From CAYSND01 sp964642235 (lineage in GTDB: Bacteria; Bacteroidota; Bacteroidia; Bacteroidales; UBA932): a stretch of DNA of 6,910 nt. The stretch spans positions 1 through 6,910 of the forward strand of contig CAZXOP010000103.1 in NCBI GenBank assembly GCA_964642235.1. Reading direction: 5' to 3'. Below, piece after piece: positions 5,683-6,910 of the stretch. The first letter of the stretch is position 1; every line of letters starts with the position of its first letter. Below the pieces are notes generated by a model. The model worked only from the letters and a program-made list of their open reading frames with translations, did not search any database and was not told where the DNA came from. Both the position numbers and the translations under genes were made by a program.

Positions 5683-6408
5683 TTGAACCCTGTAAAGCAG
5701 ATACCAAATGTCATTACGATGATGAACTTAGTATCGGGAGCCATCTCGATAGTATGTACATTTAATGGCGAATACGAATCATCGTTTTATTTTATGCTCC
5801 TGGCAGCATTATTCGATTTTCTCGATGGGTTTGCAGCACGTCTTCTAAAGGCTTACTCAGATATAGGAAAGGAGCTTGACTCGCTTGCTGATGTTATCAG
5901 TTTCGGGCTTGCTCCTTCCTTACTTTTATTCCAATATTTGACCTCGATAGATACAGTAGTGGAGTGGGTATCTTATATCCCCCTGATTATTGCCCCTTTT
6001 ACTGCATATCGTTTAGCTAAATTTAACCTTGACAAACGTCAAACTTCCTCTTTTTTAGGACTCCCCTCCCCCGCCTCTGCCCTCTTTGTAGGTTCCCTTA
6101 TTTTCTTCTCTACTCAAGCAGATATTTCATGGTTCCTAAATAATAATTTCACCATTCCCATTCTCTCCCTCCTCCTCTCCTATCTCTTAGTTAGTGAGAT
6201 ACCGATGTTCTCACTTAAACTTAAATCATTAAAATGGAGATATAATGAACGGCTATTCATTTTCCTTATAATGGTGGTAACCCTTGGAGTTCTGCTTATA
6301 TTAATGGGACGACACTGGTCATCTGCCATTCTTTTAGCACTCTCCACTTATATTCTTTGGAATCTTGCCCTCTATCTGATAGGGCACTTTACTAAAAAAA
6401 GTAATTAG
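5683..6408 (+). CDS. pssA: CDP-diacylglycerol-serine O-phosphatidyltransferase (phosphatidylserine synthase)
   Basis: This 241-residue inner-membrane enzyme joins CDP-diacylglycerol and serine to make phosphatidylserine, the precursor of phosphatidylethanolamine. The CDP-alcohol phosphotransferase signature D-x2-D-G-x2-A-R-x8-G-x3-D-x3-D is complete: Asp45, Asp48, Gly49, Ala52, Arg53, Gly62, Asp66, Asp70. The N-terminal IPNVITMMNLVSG and the following DSLADVISFGLAPS are typical of PssA rather than phosphatidylglycerophosphate synthase. Several hydrophobic segments follow (about 75-88, 96-110, 131-145, 155-172, 191-208, 213-236). The start is TTG at 5683: an in-frame stop lies at 5668-5670, and the first ATG would remove the conserved IPNVIT. 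The gene begins 16 bases after the peptidase stop, so it is probably cotranscribed. No decarboxylase (psd) gene is adjacent. Confidence 0.9.
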   Translation: MNPVKQIPNVITMMNLVSGAISIVCTFNGEYESSFYFMLLAALFDFLDGFAARLLKAYSDIGKELDSLADVISFGLAPSLLLFQYLTSIDTVVEWVSYIPLIIAPFTAYRLAKFNLDKRQTSSFLGLPSPASALFVGSLIFFSTQADISWFLNNNFTIPILSLLLSYLLVSEIPMFSLKLKSLKWRYNERLFIFLIMVVTLGVLLILMGRHWSSAILLALSTYILWNLALYLIGHFTKKSN

Positions 6409-6910
6409 GAGAACTGTTTGAATAGTTTTTCCATCTTTGATTCTGAATCAGGGCCACTTACCCCGAAATAGAACTTTATCTTAGGCTCTGTTCCTGAGGG
6501 ACGTACAGATACCACTGATCCATCTTTGGCAAAGAATCTGAGTACATTGGATTTGGCATAACCTGTCTCTTCCGGTTTATTGTAATCAATAATCTTAACC
6601 ACCGGAGAACCTGCAAGCTCTTTTGGAGGGTTTGTGCGGTAATCCACCATCATTGCAGCAATCTGCTCTGCCCCATCTTTCCCTTTTTTGGTAAGTGAAA
6701 GAAGTTTCTCTTTATAGAGACCAAACTCTTTATAAATCTTTTGGAGTAATCCATATAGGGTCAAACCTTGATCAGCAGCCCAAGCAGCACACTCTGCCAC
6801 CATCACACAGGAGATTACAGCATCCTTATCACGTACAAACTCCCCAACATTAAAACCATAACTCTCCTCCCCACCACAGATAAAGACCTTTTTCCCTTCA
6901 TTAGCACGGA
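6405..6910 (-). CDS. Phosphohexomutase (phosphoglucomutase/phosphomannomutase family), C-terminal part
   Basis: The frame is open to the right edge; 167 C-terminal residues are visible and the N-terminal part with the phosphoserine site is outside. Domain 3 shows the sugar-specificity loop GGEESYGF (visible residues 12-19), followed by FVRDKDAV (24-31). Domain 4 has the phosphate-binding loop RPSGTEPKIKFYF (136-148). These mark an alpha-D-phosphohexomutase that interconverts hexose 1- and 6-phosphates in the cytoplasm. GEES fits enzymes acting on glucose and/or mannose phosphates rather than glucosamine phosphate (GlmM). The apparent start codons near 6801-6806 are internal, because the conserved GEES motif lies upstream of them. 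The stop (TAA, complement of 6405-6407) overlaps the pssA stop TAG at 6406-6408. Confidence 0.92.
   Translation of the reverse strand, partial: RANEGKKVFICGGEESYGFNVGEFVRDKDAVISCVMVAECAAWAADQGLTLYGLLQKIYKEFGLYKEKLLSLTKKGKDGAEQIAAMMVDYRTNPPKELAGSPVVKIIDYNKPEETGYAKSNVLRFFAKDGSVVSVRPSGTEPKIKFYFGVSGPDSESKMEKLFKQFS

Noticed and set aside
6801..6806. Complete small gene starting near 6806 on the minus strand
   Set aside because: The frame stays open to the window edge and includes the conserved GGEESYGF motif, so this is an internal position of a cut phosphohexomutase gene.

Overview
The window looks like a piece of a Bacteroidota (probably Bacteroidales) chromosome. The base composition is AT-rich. 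Three intergenic spots carry the phylum's -7 promoter box TAnnTTTG, start codons generally lack a Shine-Dalgarno sequence, and the proteins (QueE, PssA, secreted C1 peptidases) read like those of gut or oral Bacteroidales. Genus cannot be decided by eye. There is no sign of a phage, transposase, integrase or CRISPR array.

Left part, all on the minus strand (read right to left): clpB (479-2539), then tRNA-Arg(TCT) (323-396), then a block of three linked hairpins (about 191-322), then the 5' part of a uracil/hypoxanthine-DNA glycosylase gene that runs off the left edge (1-165). The ClpB lacks the usual N-terminal substrate-binding domain and is also shortened in its second ATPase domain. The hairpin block is itself a near-palindrome of about 130 bp that separates the tRNA unit from the glycosylase promoter.

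Middle and right part, plus strand: a divergent intergenic region (2540-2660) leads into a probable four-gene operon with gaps of 26, 19 and 16 bases. The order is queE (7-carboxy-7-deazaguanine synthase), two tandem paralogous exported papain-fold (C1B, bleomycin-hydrolase/PepC-like) cysteine peptidases, and pssA (phosphatidylserine synthase, TTG start). The pssA stop codon overlaps tail-to-tail with the stop of a minus-strand phosphohexomutase gene that is cut by the right edge (6405-6910).

Functionally this is mostly housekeeping: DNA deamination repair, protein disaggregation, queuosine-pathway tRNA modification, phospholipid head-group synthesis and sugar-phosphate metabolism. The duplicated secreted peptidase pair is the accessory-looking part. 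I do not see a clearly new multi-gene system. The points most worth a second look are the compact ClpB, the nested palindrome beside the tRNA, the repeat and mini-ORF at the clpB start, and the peptidase duplication.
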